Shown piece after piece: positions 50,907 through 59,821 of a DNA stretch of 64,000 nt (its first letter is position 1; each line of letters begins with the position of its first letter). The stretch lies in NCBI RefSeq assembly GCF_014395785.1, contig NZ_CP060713.1, forward strand, positions 2,136,501 to 2,200,500, read 5' to 3'. The notes beneath the pieces were generated by a model. That model saw only the letters and a list, made by a program, of their open reading frames with translations, had not been told where the DNA came from and did no database searches. This DNA comes from Nocardioides mesophilus. Lineage in GTDB: Bacteria; Actinomycetota; Actinomycetes; Propionibacteriales; Nocardioidaceae. A program made the translations under genes and the position numbers.

Positions 50907-53087
50907 GTGAGCGCTGTGAGCGTGCCGCACCCGTCCGGAGTCGACGAGCTGCGTCATGCCCCGACGAACTCGCTGTCGGCGGTGCTGCGGATCCCCGACT
51001 TCCGGCGGCTCTGGATCGGGCTGGGGCTCTCCAGCCTCGGCGACTGGATGGGTCTGCTGGCGCTGACCGCGATCGCCAACGCCAGCGCCGACTCCTACGC
51101 GGCCCGCAACTACGCGATCGCGGGCGTGCTCTTCCTGCGGGTGCTGCCGGCGCTGATCATGGGGCCGATCGCCGGGTACGTCGCGGACCGGCTCGACCGC
51201 CGCCACGTCCTGATCTGGGGCGACTACATCCGCGGGGCGCTGTTCATCACCATCCCGATCGTCGACCGGCTCTGGTGGATCTTCGTGGTCACCGTGCTGG
51301 TCGAGTCCGTGTCGCTGGTGTGGGGGCCGGCGAAGGACGCGACGGTGCCGAACCTGGTGCCGCGCCACCGGCTCGAGGCGGCCAACCAGATCAGCCTCGC
51401 GACGACGTACGGCTCGGCGCTCCCGGCCGCCCTGGTCTTCTCCGGGCTGACCCTGGTCGACAAGCTCTACAGCAACCTGTTCAGCTTCTTCGACAAGGGA
51501 CCGATCGACCTGGCGCTGTTCTTCAACGCCGGCACCTTCATCATCTCGGGGCTGGTCATCGCCACCCTGAAGCACATCCCGCGCGGGCCCGCCGACACCG
51601 ACGGGGACGGCAGCGTCTGGTCGGTCGTCGTCGAGGGCTGGAAGTACGTCAGCACCACCCGGGTCGTGCGCGGCCTGGTGATCGGCATCATCGGCGCGTT
51701 CGCGGCCGGCGGCGTGGTGATCGGGCTGGCCCGGACCTTCGTGGCCGACCTCGGCGGCGGCGACCCCGGCTACGGCATCCTGTTCGGGGCGGTCTTCCTG
51801 GGCCTGGGTGTCGGCATGTGGCGCGGGCCGCGCCTGCTGCACGGGCTGTCCCGACGCCGGCTCTTCGGCATCTCGCTGACCACGACCGGGCTGCTGCTGT
51901 TCCCGCTCGCGCTCACCCAGCAGCTGGAGATCGTCACCGCGCTGACGCTGCTGCTCGGCTTCAGCGCCGGGGTGGCCTGGATCGTCGGCAACACCATGCT
52001 GGGCCTGGAGGTCCCCGACGAGGTCCGCGGCCGCACCTTCGCCTTCGTCGGCTCGATGATCCGGCTCTCGCTGGCGCTCGTGCTCGCCGTGGCCCCGCTC
52101 GTCGCCGGCGTGATCGGCACCCACGACTTCGGCCCGGTGGACGAGTTCGGGCGCCCGTTCCTGGTCTACAACGGCGCCGCCTTCACGTTCCTGATCGCCG
52201 CCGTGCTCATGACCGCTGTCGGTGTCACCTCCTACCGTCAGATGGACGACCGAAAGGGCATCTCCCTGCTCAGCGACCTGCGCCACGCCTTCTCCGGCAC
52301 GACCGGCATCTACGCCGCGACCGGCTGCTTCGTCGCGCTCGAGGGCGGTGAGGGCGCGGGCAAGTCGACGCAGGCCCGCCGGCTCCAGGCCTGGCTGCGC
52401 CAGGAGGGGTACGACGTGCTGCTCACCCACGAGCCAGGGGCCACCGACGTGGGCAGCCGGCTGCGCAAGATCGTCCTCGACCCGGCCACCGGCGCCATCT
52501 CCGACCGCACCGAGACGCTGCTCTACGCCGCCGACAAGGCCGAGCACGTCGAGGCGGTGATCGCCCCGGCGCTGGCCCGCGGGGCGGTGGTCGTCACCGA
52601 CCGGTACGTCGACAGCACGCTCGCCTACCAGGGGGCCGGCCGCGCCCTGGTGGACCGCGAGGTCGAGCGGATCGCCCGGTGGGCCACCGAGGACCTGCGG
52701 CCGCACCTGACCGTGGTCCTCGACCTGCCGCCGCAGCACGGGCTGACCCGCTTCGAGGAGCGCGACCGCATCGAGAGCGAGTCGCTGGCGTTCCACGAGC
52801 GGGTCCGGGAGATGTTCCTGCAGCTCGCCTCCGCCCAGCCGGAGCGCTACCTGGTCGTCGACGCCCGGCGGCCGGTCGAGGAGGTGGAGGCGGAGATCCG
52901 CCAGCGGCTGGAGCCGCTGCTCGAGGGCGCCACCCGGCTCACCACCGAGGACCTCCGCGCCACCGAGGCCGGGGCCCACGGCCTCGCGGAGCCCGAGTCG
53001 CCGGAGCCTCAGCTGGAACCGGAGCCGCACGAGGCGCCGGGGCCGCGCGAGTCCACCGCCGCCGAGCCCGGCGAGGGAGGCCGCTGA
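50907..53087 (+). CDS. tmk: MFS-like membrane domain fused to thymidylate kinase
   Basis: This 726-residue fusion has an N-terminal MFS/transporter-like domain (1-about 455) with about twelve hydrophobic helices, including IMGPIAGYVADRLDRRHVLI. A complete thymidylate kinase follows (about 468-690) with P-loop ALEGGEGAGKSTQARRL, DRYVDSTLAYQGAGR and a LID region RFEERDRIESES. The last ~50 residues are acidic and Pro-rich. Tmk makes dTDP from dTMP. MFS-Tmk fusions occur in other actinobacteria (SCO3542). The start is GTG 50907 or 50916. It is coupled to holB by TGATG. Confidence 0.9.
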   Translation: MSAVSVPHPSGVDELRHAPTNSLSAVLRIPDFRRLWIGLGLSSLGDWMGLLALTAIANASADSYAARNYAIAGVLFLRVLPALIMGPIAGYVADRLDRRHVLIWGDYIRGALFITIPIVDRLWWIFVVTVLVESVSLVWGPAKDATVPNLVPRHRLEAANQISLATTYGSALPAALVFSGLTLVDKLYSNLFSFFDKGPIDLALFFNAGTFIISGLVIATLKHIPRGPADTDGDGSVWSVVVEGWKYVSTTRVVRGLVIGIIGAFAAGGVVIGLARTFVADLGGGDPGYGILFGAVFLGLGVGMWRGPRLLHGLSRRRLFGISLTTTGLLLFPLALTQQLEIVTALTLLLGFSAGVAWIVGNTMLGLEVPDEVRGRTFAFVGSMIRLSLALVLAVAPLVAGVIGTHDFGPVDEFGRPFLVYNGAAFTFLIAAVLMTAVGVTSYRQMDDRKGISLLSDLRHAFSGTTGIYAATGCFVALEGGEGAGKSTQARRLQAWLRQEGYDVLLTHEPGATDVGSRLRKIVLDPATGAISDRTETLLYAADKAEHVEAVIAPALARGAVVVTDRYVDSTLAYQGAGRALVDREVERIARWATEDLRPHLTVVLDLPPQHGLTRFEERDRIESESLAFHERVREMFLQLASAQPERYLVVDARRPVEEVEAEIRQRLEPLLEGATRLTTEDLRATEAGAHGLAEPESPEPQLEPEPHEAPGPRESTAAEPGEGGR

Positions 53088-54253
53088 TGAGCGCCACCGC
53101 CCCCGTCACCTCGGTCTGGTCCGGCCTGGTCGGGCAGCGGCACGTCGTGGAGACGCTCAGCCGGGCCGTCGCCGGGCAGGGCATGACGCACGCCTGGCTG
53201 TTCACCGGCCCGCCCGGCTCCGGCCGCTCGAACGCCGCGATCGCCTTCGCGGCGGCGCTGCAGTGCCCGCGCGGCGGCTGCGGGACGTGCGCCGCCTGCC
53301 AGACGGCGCTCGCCGGCACGCACCCGGACGTGAGCGTGACCCGCTCGGAGACCGCGGTGCTCTACATCGACGACATGCGCGAGCTGGTGCACCGCTCCGC
53401 GCTGGCACCGGTCGACCGGCGGTGGCAGGTGATGGTCGTCGAGGACGCCGACCGGCTGGGCGAGCGCACCGGCAACACCCTGCTCAAGGCGATCGAGGAG
53501 CCGACGCCCAAGACCGTGTGGCTGCTGTGCGCGCCCACCGTCGAGGACGTGCTGCCGACCATCCGGTCCCGCTGCCGCAACGTCGCGCTCACCACGCCGA
53601 CCGCCCAGGAGGTGGCGCGCTTCCTCCAGGACGCCGACGGGACCCCCGACGCGCTCGCGGCCTTCGCGGCGCGTGCCAGCCAGGGCCACATCGGGCGGGC
53701 CCGGGCGCTGGCCCGTGACGAGCGCACCCGCAACCGCCGCCGCGAGGTGGTCTCGCTGCCGGCGCGGCTGTCCACGCTGGTCGACTGCCTCAACGCCGCG
53801 TCGAACCTGCTCGCCATCGCCAAGGACGAGACCGCGGCGATCACCGAGACCTCCAACACCCGCGAGCTCGGCGACCTCGACACCACCTACGGCGACGACC
53901 GCAAGAGCCACGCCTCCCGGGCCTACCGGGCGGCGCTGCGCGAGCTGACCCACCACCAGACGCAGCGGGAGAAGCGCCGGGTGATGGACGTCATCGACCG
54001 GAGCCTGATGGACCTGATGTCGGTCTACCGTGACGCGATCGCGGTGCAGACCGGTGCCCGCGGGGCGCTGATCAACGAGGAGATGCGCGCCGACATCGTG
54101 CAGATCGCCCGGCGCTCGACGCCGGAGGGCAACCTGCGCCGCATCGACGCCATCTTCGCCGCCCGCGACCAGATGATGGAGTTCAACGCCAACCGGGAGA
54201 TGACCCTCGAGGCGATGATGGTCGCGCTCCGCCTCACCGACCCGGCCCGGTAG
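53087..54253 (+). CDS. holB: DNA polymerase III subunit delta'
   Basis: This 388-residue clamp-loader subunit has a zinc module with C60, C65, C68 and C71 (CPRGGCGTCAAC). The nucleotide loop GPPGSGRS (41-48) has arginine in place of the Walker lysine, consistent with delta' not hydrolysing ATP. VVEDADRLGERTGNTLLKAI followed by EEP and IRSRCRNVAL (the SRC motif) are typical. The C-terminal ~170 residues are helical and extend beyond the E. coli length. It follows tmk, as in most bacteria. It corresponds to Rv3644c. Confidence 0.93.
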   Translation: MSATAPVTSVWSGLVGQRHVVETLSRAVAGQGMTHAWLFTGPPGSGRSNAAIAFAAALQCPRGGCGTCAACQTALAGTHPDVSVTRSETAVLYIDDMRELVHRSALAPVDRRWQVMVVEDADRLGERTGNTLLKAIEEPTPKTVWLLCAPTVEDVLPTIRSRCRNVALTTPTAQEVARFLQDADGTPDALAAFAARASQGHIGRARALARDERTRNRRREVVSLPARLSTLVDCLNAASNLLAIAKDETAAITETSNTRELGDLDTTYGDDRKSHASRAYRAALRELTHHQTQREKRRVMDVIDRSLMDLMSVYRDAIAVQTGARGALINEEMRADIVQIARRSTPEGNLRRIDAIFAARDQMMEFNANREMTLEAMMVALRLTDPAR

Positions 54254-54277
54254 GCCCCGGTGCCTAGAGTGGGCGGC

Positions 54278-55843
54278 GTGACCCTCCTCGCACCGGCCCG
54301 TCACCGGCTCGGCCGTGTCCTCGCGGTGGCGTTCGTGCTGCCGCTGGCGCTGGCCGGCTGCGACTCCGTCACCGACGCCGAGCAGCCCCGCGCCACGTTG
54401 AGCCCGGCCCCGATCCAGTCCGCCGCCGGCAGCGAGACGCCGGCGCCGGCCCAGGCCGGGCTACGCCGCTTCTACGACCAGAAGCTCGCCTGGAAGGGCT
54501 GCGAGGGCGGTGACCAGTGCGCCACGCTGCGGGTGCCGCTGGACTACGCCGACCCGGCCGGCCGCGCCATCACGCTGAGCCTGCTGAAGGTCCCGGCCCG
54601 CGACCAGGACCGCCGGGTCGGCTCGCTGGTGGTCAACCCCGGCGGTCCCGGCGGCTCCGGCGTGGACTACGCCGCCAGCGCGACGACGTACTTCGGCACC
54701 GAGCTGCTCAACGCGTTCGACGTCGTCGGCTTCGACCCGCGCGGCGTCGGCCGGAGCACCCCGGTGCAGTGCCTCAGCGACGCCGAGCTCGACGACTTCG
54801 TCGCCTCCGACCCGGACCCGGACACCGCCGCCGAGCTGGCCACCTCCGACCGGCTGCTGCGCGACTTCGGGCAGGGGTGCGTCGCGGAGAGCGGGGCGCT
54901 CGCCGCACACGTCTCCACCGAGGAGGCGGCCCGCGACATCGACATCCTCCGGGCCGCGCTCGGCGACGACCGGCTGAGCTACTTCGGCGCGTCCTACGGC
55001 ACGTTCCTCGGGGCGACGTACGCCGAGGAGTTCCCGCAGCGCGTGGGCCGGATGGTCCTCGACGGCGCGCTGGACCCCTCGGTGAGCTCACTGGAGCTCA
55101 ACCTCACCCAGGCCAAGGGCTTCGAGACGGCGCTGCGGGCGTACGTCGGGGCCTGCGTCGACCGCGGCGACTGCTTCCTCGGCGACAGCGTGGACGCCGG
55201 GGCGGCCCGGGTCCGCGCGCTGCTCGACGACATCGAGCGGGACCCGCTGCAGGTCGGGGACCGCACCCTGGAGGCCGGCAACGCCGTGCTCGGGGTCTGG
55301 GCGCCGCTCTACAACAAGAGCTACTGGCCGATCCTCGACGGCGCGCTGAAGACGGCGATCGACGGGGACGGCCAGACCCTGCTCGCGCTCTCGGACGCCT
55401 ACACCTCCCGCGGCGCCACCGGCTACAAGGACAACTCGCTCGAGGCGCTCTACGCGGTGAACTGCCTCGACCACGACGACGCGATCCCCAGCTCGCAGGT
55501 CGCGCGCTACATCCCGCGCTTCGAGAAGGCCTCCCCGACGTTCGGCGCGATCTTCGCCTTCAGCCTCTCCAGCTGCGCGCAGTGGCCGATCGACACCGGC
55601 CGGGTGCCGCAGGAGATCCACGCCCGCGGCGCCGCGCCGATCCTGGTGGTCGGCACCACCCGCGACCCGGCCACCCCACTGGAGTGGGCGGCCTCGCTGG
55701 CCGACCAGCTCGACTCCGGGGTGCTGGTGCGCCGTGACGGCGACGGCCACACCGGCTACCTTGCGGGCAACAAGTGCGTGGACAGCACCGTGGAGAGCTA
55801 CCTGGTCTCCGGCAAGGTGCCCGAAGGGACGGTGAACTGCTGA
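54278..55843 (+). CDS. TAP-like alpha/beta hydrolase lipoprotein (tripeptidyl aminopeptidase family)
   Basis: This 521-residue exported hydrolase has a signal peptide ending in lipobox LALAGC (lipidated C28) and the sequence VVNPGGPGGSGVDYA around the oxyanion hole. The nucleophile is Ser239 in YFGASYGTFLGATYAEEFP. The TAP-like C-terminal domain carries the acid in VGTTRDPATPLEWA and the histidine in GDGHTGY. Family members such as Streptomyces SlpD/SlpE cleave small peptides outside the cell. GTG 54278 is preferred because it gives a normal signal peptide. It overlaps the next start by one base. Confidence 0.9.
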   Translation: MTLLAPARHRLGRVLAVAFVLPLALAGCDSVTDAEQPRATLSPAPIQSAAGSETPAPAQAGLRRFYDQKLAWKGCEGGDQCATLRVPLDYADPAGRAITLSLLKVPARDQDRRVGSLVVNPGGPGGSGVDYAASATTYFGTELLNAFDVVGFDPRGVGRSTPVQCLSDAELDDFVASDPDPDTAAELATSDRLLRDFGQGCVAESGALAAHVSTEEAARDIDILRAALGDDRLSYFGASYGTFLGATYAEEFPQRVGRMVLDGALDPSVSSLELNLTQAKGFETALRAYVGACVDRGDCFLGDSVDAGAARVRALLDDIERDPLQVGDRTLEAGNAVLGVWAPLYNKSYWPILDGALKTAIDGDGQTLLALSDAYTSRGATGYKDNSLEALYAVNCLDHDDAIPSSQVARYIPRFEKASPTFGAIFAFSLSSCAQWPIDTGRVPQEIHARGAAPILVVGTTRDPATPLEWAASLADQLDSGVLVRRDGDGHTGYLAGNKCVDSTVESYLVSGKVPEGTVNC

Positions 55844-56844
55844 TGAGCAGGTATGGCGCGCAGTACGGACCCGATCTCACCTTCCTCGGCATCGACCGCT
55901 GCGACCTCGCCGAGCCGGAGACGTTCGCGGACGCCGACGTGGTCATCGTCGGGGCGCCGTTCGACGGCGGCACCTCCCACCGGCCCGGCACCCGGTTCGG
56001 GCCGATGGCGATCCGGCAGGCCTGCTACCTGCCCCACGACGGCTCCCGGCCGCACCTCGCGCTGCGCACCGACGCGCTCCAGGACCTGCGGGTCGTCGAC
56101 GCCGGCGACGTGGAGATGTACTCCGGCGACGTCGAGCGCTCCATCCACGACCTCGAGGCCGCCGTGTTCACGGTCGCGCAGGCCGGCGCCGTACCCCTCA
56201 TCCTGGGCGGCGACCACACCATCGCGCTGCCCGACGCGACCGGCGTCGCCCGGCACCACGGGATGGGCCGGGTCTCGATGCTGCACTTCGACGCGCACGC
56301 CGACACCGGCGACATCGAGTTCGGCTCGCTCTACGGCCACGGCCAGCCGATGCGCCGCCTGATCGAGTCCGGGGCGCTGCGCGGGGACCGGTTCCTGCAG
56401 CTCGGGCTGCGCGGCTACTGGCCGGGGCCGGAGACGCTGGCGTGGATGGCGCAGCAGCGGATGCGCTCGTTCGAGATGACCGAGATCGGCAAGCGCGGGC
56501 TCGACGACTGCCTCGACGAGGCTTTCGGGATCGCCACGGACGAGTGCGAGGGCGTCTTCCTCTCCGTCGACGTCGACGTCTGCGACCCCGGGCACGCGCC
56601 GGGCACCGGGACGCCCGAGCCGGGGGGCCTGTCCGCGCGACAGCTGCTCGACGCCGTACGCCGGATCTGCCTGGAGCTGCCGGTGGTGGGGATCGACATC
56701 GTGGAGGTCTCGCCGCCCTACGACCACGCCGAGATCACCGCGTTCCTGGCGAACCGGGTCGCGCTCGAGGCGCTCTCGGCGATGGCGGCGCGGCGCAACG
56801 GGATCAGCCACGACCCGGCCGGCCCGCTGCTCGAGGGCCGCTGA
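55843..56844 (+). CDS. speB: agmatinase/ureohydrolase-family enzyme
   Basis: This 333-residue ureohydrolase has the binuclear manganese motifs GGDHT, HFDAHADTG and SVDVDVCDPGHAPGTGTPEP. The family includes agmatinase (agmatine to putrescine and urea), guanidinobutyrase and related guanidino-acid hydrolases, which are hard to separate by motif. The longer-than-arginase loops fit SpeB-like rather than arginase enzymes. It is coupled to the lipoprotein hydrolase by TGATG, a possible peptide-to-amine route (speculative). Confidence 0.88.
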   Translation: MSRYGAQYGPDLTFLGIDRCDLAEPETFADADVVIVGAPFDGGTSHRPGTRFGPMAIRQACYLPHDGSRPHLALRTDALQDLRVVDAGDVEMYSGDVERSIHDLEAAVFTVAQAGAVPLILGGDHTIALPDATGVARHHGMGRVSMLHFDAHADTGDIEFGSLYGHGQPMRRLIESGALRGDRFLQLGLRGYWPGPETLAWMAQQRMRSFEMTEIGKRGLDDCLDEAFGIATDECEGVFLSVDVDVCDPGHAPGTGTPEPGGLSARQLLDAVRRICLELPVVGIDIVEVSPPYDHAEITAFLANRVALEALSAMAARRNGISHDPAGPLLEGR

Positions 56845-56899
56845 GGCTCCGGCGGCGCGCGGGGGTCGCTGCCCCAGGCCGGCCCCGGGCGCGGCCCGG

Positions 56900-58147
56900 T
56901 CAGGCGTGGTCCGACAGATCCCGCAACCGGCGCACCGGGCTGAGCCACAACGGCACCAGCGGCACGAACGCGGCGGCCGCGGTGAGCCACAGCGCGGTGC
57001 GAGGCCCGAGCAGCTGGGCGGTCGCGCCGGCCGCGAGCGCGCCCGCAGGGATGGCGCCCCAGGAGACGAAGCGGACCGTGGCCATCACCCGGGCGAGGAG
57101 CTCGGGCGGGCTCTCGGTCTGCCGGTAGGTGCGGGTGTTGATGCTCAGGATCACGACGCCGGTGGCGAACCCGGCGTTGCCGAGCGCGAACATCACCATG
57201 CCCGTCACCCCGCTCCCGAGCGGCATGAGCAGCGCCAGGCAGGCGCCGACGAGCCCGGCGAGCAGGATCGAGCGGGCACTGCCCAGGGTCCGGGTCAGGC
57301 GGGGCGTGACGGCGGCGCCGAGGAGCGCTCCGATCCCCTCGGTCGCGATCAGGATCCCGACCAGCGCCGCGGGAGCGTCGAGCACCCGCACGAGGTAGAG
57401 CGGAGCCAGGGCCATCAGCGCGCCGCAGGCGAAGTTGACCGCGGTCGCCGCCCACGTGCAGGGACCGACGACCGGGTGGCGGCTGACGAAGTGCCAGCCC
57501 TCGCGGATCATGGCGCCGACGCGGGCCTCGCGGGGCGGCTGCGGCACCTCGCGGGCGGGCAGCCGGCCCAGCAGCACGGCGGACACCAGGTAGCTCACCG
57601 CGTCGACGAGCACGGCCGCCACGGCACCGACCAGCTGCACCAGGAGGCCGCCGAGTGCCGGGCCGCCCATCTGGGTGGTCGCGTGGGTGGCCGACATCAG
57701 ACTGTTGCGGTTGTTCAGCTCCTCCCGCGGCACGATGGCCGGCAGGAAGGTGGTGTTGCCGACCGAGAAGACCACGTTGGCGAAGCTGATGACCAGCGCG
57801 ACCAGCAGCAGGTGCACGAAGGTCAACGAGCCGAGCCACCCGGCGAGGGGCAGGCTGACCAGAGCGGCGGCCCGGACAAGGTCCATGGCCACCTGGGTGC
57901 CGCGCAGCGGGAGCCGGGTCACGACCACCCCGGCGGGCAGGCCGATCACCAGCCAGGCGACCCAGGACGCCGCGGCCAGCACACCCACCTCGAGCGCCGA
58001 GGCGTGCAGCGCGGTGACGGCGACCAGCGGCAGGGCCACCGAGGTGACGGCGTCCCCGACGCTGCTGACGGTGCCCGCGCTCCAGTAGGTCCAGAAGATC
58101 CGGTGCGTCGAGGTGGTGCGCTCCCCCGTGAGCGAGTCAGTTCCCAT
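56900..58147 (-). CDS. MFS transporter (drug efflux-like)
   Basis: This 415-residue transporter has about twelve helices and typical MFS loop sequence such as LPAGVVVTRLPLRGTQVAMD and LVQLVGAVAAVLVDAVSYLV. It resembles MDR-type exporters of the Enterobactin/MacrolideMFS group common in actinobacteria. The start codon ATG 58147 lies inside the palindrome GTTCCC-ATA-GGGAAC. The divergent gene encodes an HxlR-peroxiredoxin regulator, so redox-controlled expression is likely (inference). Confidence 0.85.
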   Translation of the reverse strand: MGTDSLTGERTTSTHRIFWTYWSAGTVSSVGDAVTSVALPLVAVTALHASALEVGVLAAASWVAWLVIGLPAGVVVTRLPLRGTQVAMDLVRAAALVSLPLAGWLGSLTFVHLLLVALVISFANVVFSVGNTTFLPAIVPREELNNRNSLMSATHATTQMGGPALGGLLVQLVGAVAAVLVDAVSYLVSAVLLGRLPAREVPQPPREARVGAMIREGWHFVSRHPVVGPCTWAATAVNFACGALMALAPLYLVRVLDAPAALVGILIATEGIGALLGAAVTPRLTRTLGSARSILLAGLVGACLALLMPLGSGVTGMVMFALGNAGFATGVVILSINTRTYRQTESPPELLARVMATVRFVSWGAIPAGALAAGATAQLLGPRTALWLTAAAAFVPLVPLWLSPVRRLRDLSDHA

Positions 58148-58164
58148 AGGGAACGGACTATAGT
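58140..58164. promoter_or_regulatory. palindromic operator and -10 between the MFS pump and the HxlR-peroxiredoxin gene
   Basis: GTTCCCATAGGGAAC (58140-58154) is a perfect palindrome with a 3-nt centre. It covers the MFS start codon. TATAGT (58159-58164) is a near-ideal -10 for the rightward regulator gene, and two more GAAC half-sites follow at 58165-58174. A regulator bound here would block the pump and affect its own promoter. Confidence 0.6.
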
Positions 58165-58195
58165 GAACCGGAACCGTCGATGAGAAGAGACCACC

Positions 58196-59074
58196 GTGAA
58201 GTACGCCGACCTCGCCGATGCCGACTGCGCGATCGCGCAGGCCCTCGGCGTGGTCGGTGAGTGGTGGTCGCTGCTGGTGGTCCGCGACGTCGCCGGAGGC
58301 CTGCACCGCTTCGAGGAGCTCCAACGAGAGCTCGGGATCAGCCGCAAGGTGCTGACCCAGCGGCTCACGACGCTCGTGGAGCACGGCGTGCTCGAGCGCC
58401 GGCCCTACTCCGCCCACCCGCCGCGCCACGAGTACCACCTCACCGACAAGGGCCGCGGCCTGCTGCCGGTGCTGGTGGCGCTGCAGGACTGGGGAACGCG
58501 GCACGTGCTGGGTGACGGCTCGCTCACGGCCACCAGCGCCCCGACGTCACCGGAGGCCGCCCGGGTGCAGGATCTGGTCGGCAAGCGCCTCGAGGTGACC
58601 GCGTTGACCGCGCACACCGGTGTGCCGGTCGATCCGGTCGGGCGCTCGGCGTGGACGGTCCTCTACTGCTTCCCCGGGGCCGACGCCCCGGGCGGCCGGT
58701 TCTACCCGCCCGGCTGGGGCGAGATCCCCGGCGCCGCCGGTTGCACCCTGGAGTCGACGACCCTCCGGGACCGGTACGCCGACTTCGCCGCGGCCGGCGT
58801 CACGGTGCACGGCGTGAGCACCCAGCGGCCCGACCAGCTGGCCGCCTTCGCCGAGCACACGGGGCTGCCGTTCGAGCTGCTGTCCGACGTCGACCTCGAG
58901 CTTGCGGCGTCGCTGCGACTGCCCACCTTCCGGGCCGCCGGCACGGACCGGCTCAAACGGCTGACCCTGCTGCTCGACGTCGGCCGCGTGGTCCGCGACG
59001 TGCTGTTCCCGATCACCGACCCGGCCGGCTCCGTCGACGACGTACTGGCGCTGGTGAGGGCGCGCTCGGGGTGA
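58196..59074 (+). CDS. HxlR-type winged-helix regulator fused to a peroxiredoxin-like domain
   Basis: This 292-residue protein joins two domains. Residues 1-105 form an HxlR winged helix (LGVVGEWWSLLVVRDVAGGL, then LGISRKVLTQRLTTLVEHGV) with the conserved N-terminal cysteine C11. Residues about 125-292 form an AhpC-TSA/BCP-like domain, with a candidate peroxidatic C183 in PGAAGCTLEST, C158 nearby, VHGVSTQRPDQLAAFAEHTG and LPFELLSDVDLELA. HxlR regulators such as HypR sense oxidants or aldehydes through cysteines. A covalently attached peroxidase could act as the sensor. The start is GTG 58196. Confidence 0.85.
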   Translation: MKYADLADADCAIAQALGVVGEWWSLLVVRDVAGGLHRFEELQRELGISRKVLTQRLTTLVEHGVLERRPYSAHPPRHEYHLTDKGRGLLPVLVALQDWGTRHVLGDGSLTATSAPTSPEAARVQDLVGKRLEVTALTAHTGVPVDPVGRSAWTVLYCFPGADAPGGRFYPPGWGEIPGAAGCTLESTTLRDRYADFAAAGVTVHGVSTQRPDQLAAFAEHTGLPFELLSDVDLELAASLRLPTFRAAGTDRLKRLTLLLDVGRVVRDVLFPITDPAGSVDDVLALVRARSG

Positions 59075-59213
59075 CGAACCGCCGCGGCAGACCCGGGCGG
59101 AGCATGTACGGGGTGCCGACGGGACGCGGGCACTGCCGCCCGGTAGGCCTGGCGAGGGCGCACGGGCTCGGCGGTCTCCTGGACCCGCCCGGCCAAGTTT
59201 TCTCCCTCGCCGG

Positions 59214-59240
59214 TCAACCGGGAGCCGTCCGCCGCGCGAC
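59214..59240 (+). promoter_or_regulatory. possible ECF-type promoter of the sigma factor gene
   Basis: TCAACC (59214-59219) and CGAC (59237-59240) are separated by 17 nt and lie just ahead of the ATG at 59249. They resemble the -35 AAC and -10 CG(A/T)C elements of ECF promoters, and would give a leaderless, possibly autoregulated transcript. The remaining gap 59075-59213 shows no gene. Confidence 0.3.
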
Positions 59241-59248
59241 TATCGGGT

Positions 59249-59821
59249 ATGCGGATCGTTCGGCTGCCTCGCGGTGAGGTGCTCCAGCTCGTGGACGGCG
59301 CCGTGGACGTCGGCGGCGAGGGCCACGGGGCGAACGACGCCGACGACTTCGAGTCGTTCTACCGCCGGGAGTACCCGCACCTCCTGGTGCTGGCCCGGGT
59401 GATGGCCGGCCCGGCGGTGGCCGACGACGTGGTCCAGGAGACCATGCTGACCGCCTACCACCAGTGGGAGGACGTGCAGAGCTACGCCTCGCCGGTGGGC
59501 TGGCTCCGCACCGTGTGCCTGCGGAAGGCCGTGAACGTGGTGCGGCGGCGCTCCGTCGAGCGGCGGGTGCTCGGAGTGCTGCGCAACCAGCCGGCGGCGC
59601 CGGTGGCCGACGTCGGTGACGGTGAGGCCTTCTGGTCGCTGGTCCGGACCCTGCCGCAGCGGCAGGCCCAGGTCGTCGCGCTGCACTACGCCCTCGACCT
59701 CGGCGTCGCCGAGATCGCGAGCACGCTCGGCTGCGCCGAGGGGACGGTCAAGGCGCACCTGTCCCGGGCTCGGGCGGGGCTCGCGGAGAAGCTCGGGACC
59801 AGCGAGGAGGACCCCCGATGA
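59249..59821 (+). CDS. ECF sigma factor (SigE-family, TIGR02983 type)
   Basis: This 190-residue sigma-70-family protein has region 2 from FESFYRREYPHLLVLARVMA to VVQETMLTAYHQWED and region 4 from LPQRQAQVVALHYALDLGVA to AEGTVKAHLSRARAGL. The first ~30 residues are extra. It overlaps the downstream membrane protein gene by four bases, which suggests that the partner regulates it. There is no zinc-binding anti-sigma HxxxCxxC motif in that partner, so the mechanism is open. Confidence 0.88.
   Translation: MRIVRLPRGEVLQLVDGAVDVGGEGHGANDADDFESFYRREYPHLLVLARVMAGPAVADDVVQETMLTAYHQWEDVQSYASPVGWLRTVCLRKAVNVVRRRSVERRVLGVLRNQPAAPVADVGDGEAFWSLVRTLPQRQAQVVALHYALDLGVAEIASTLGCAEGTVKAHLSRARAGLAEKLGTSEEDPR

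Noticed and set aside
48141-53030. Leftward 1629-codon open frame opposite topA and tmk
   Set aside because: It is a shadow of highly biased third codon positions; the plus strand encodes complete TopA and Tmk motifs.
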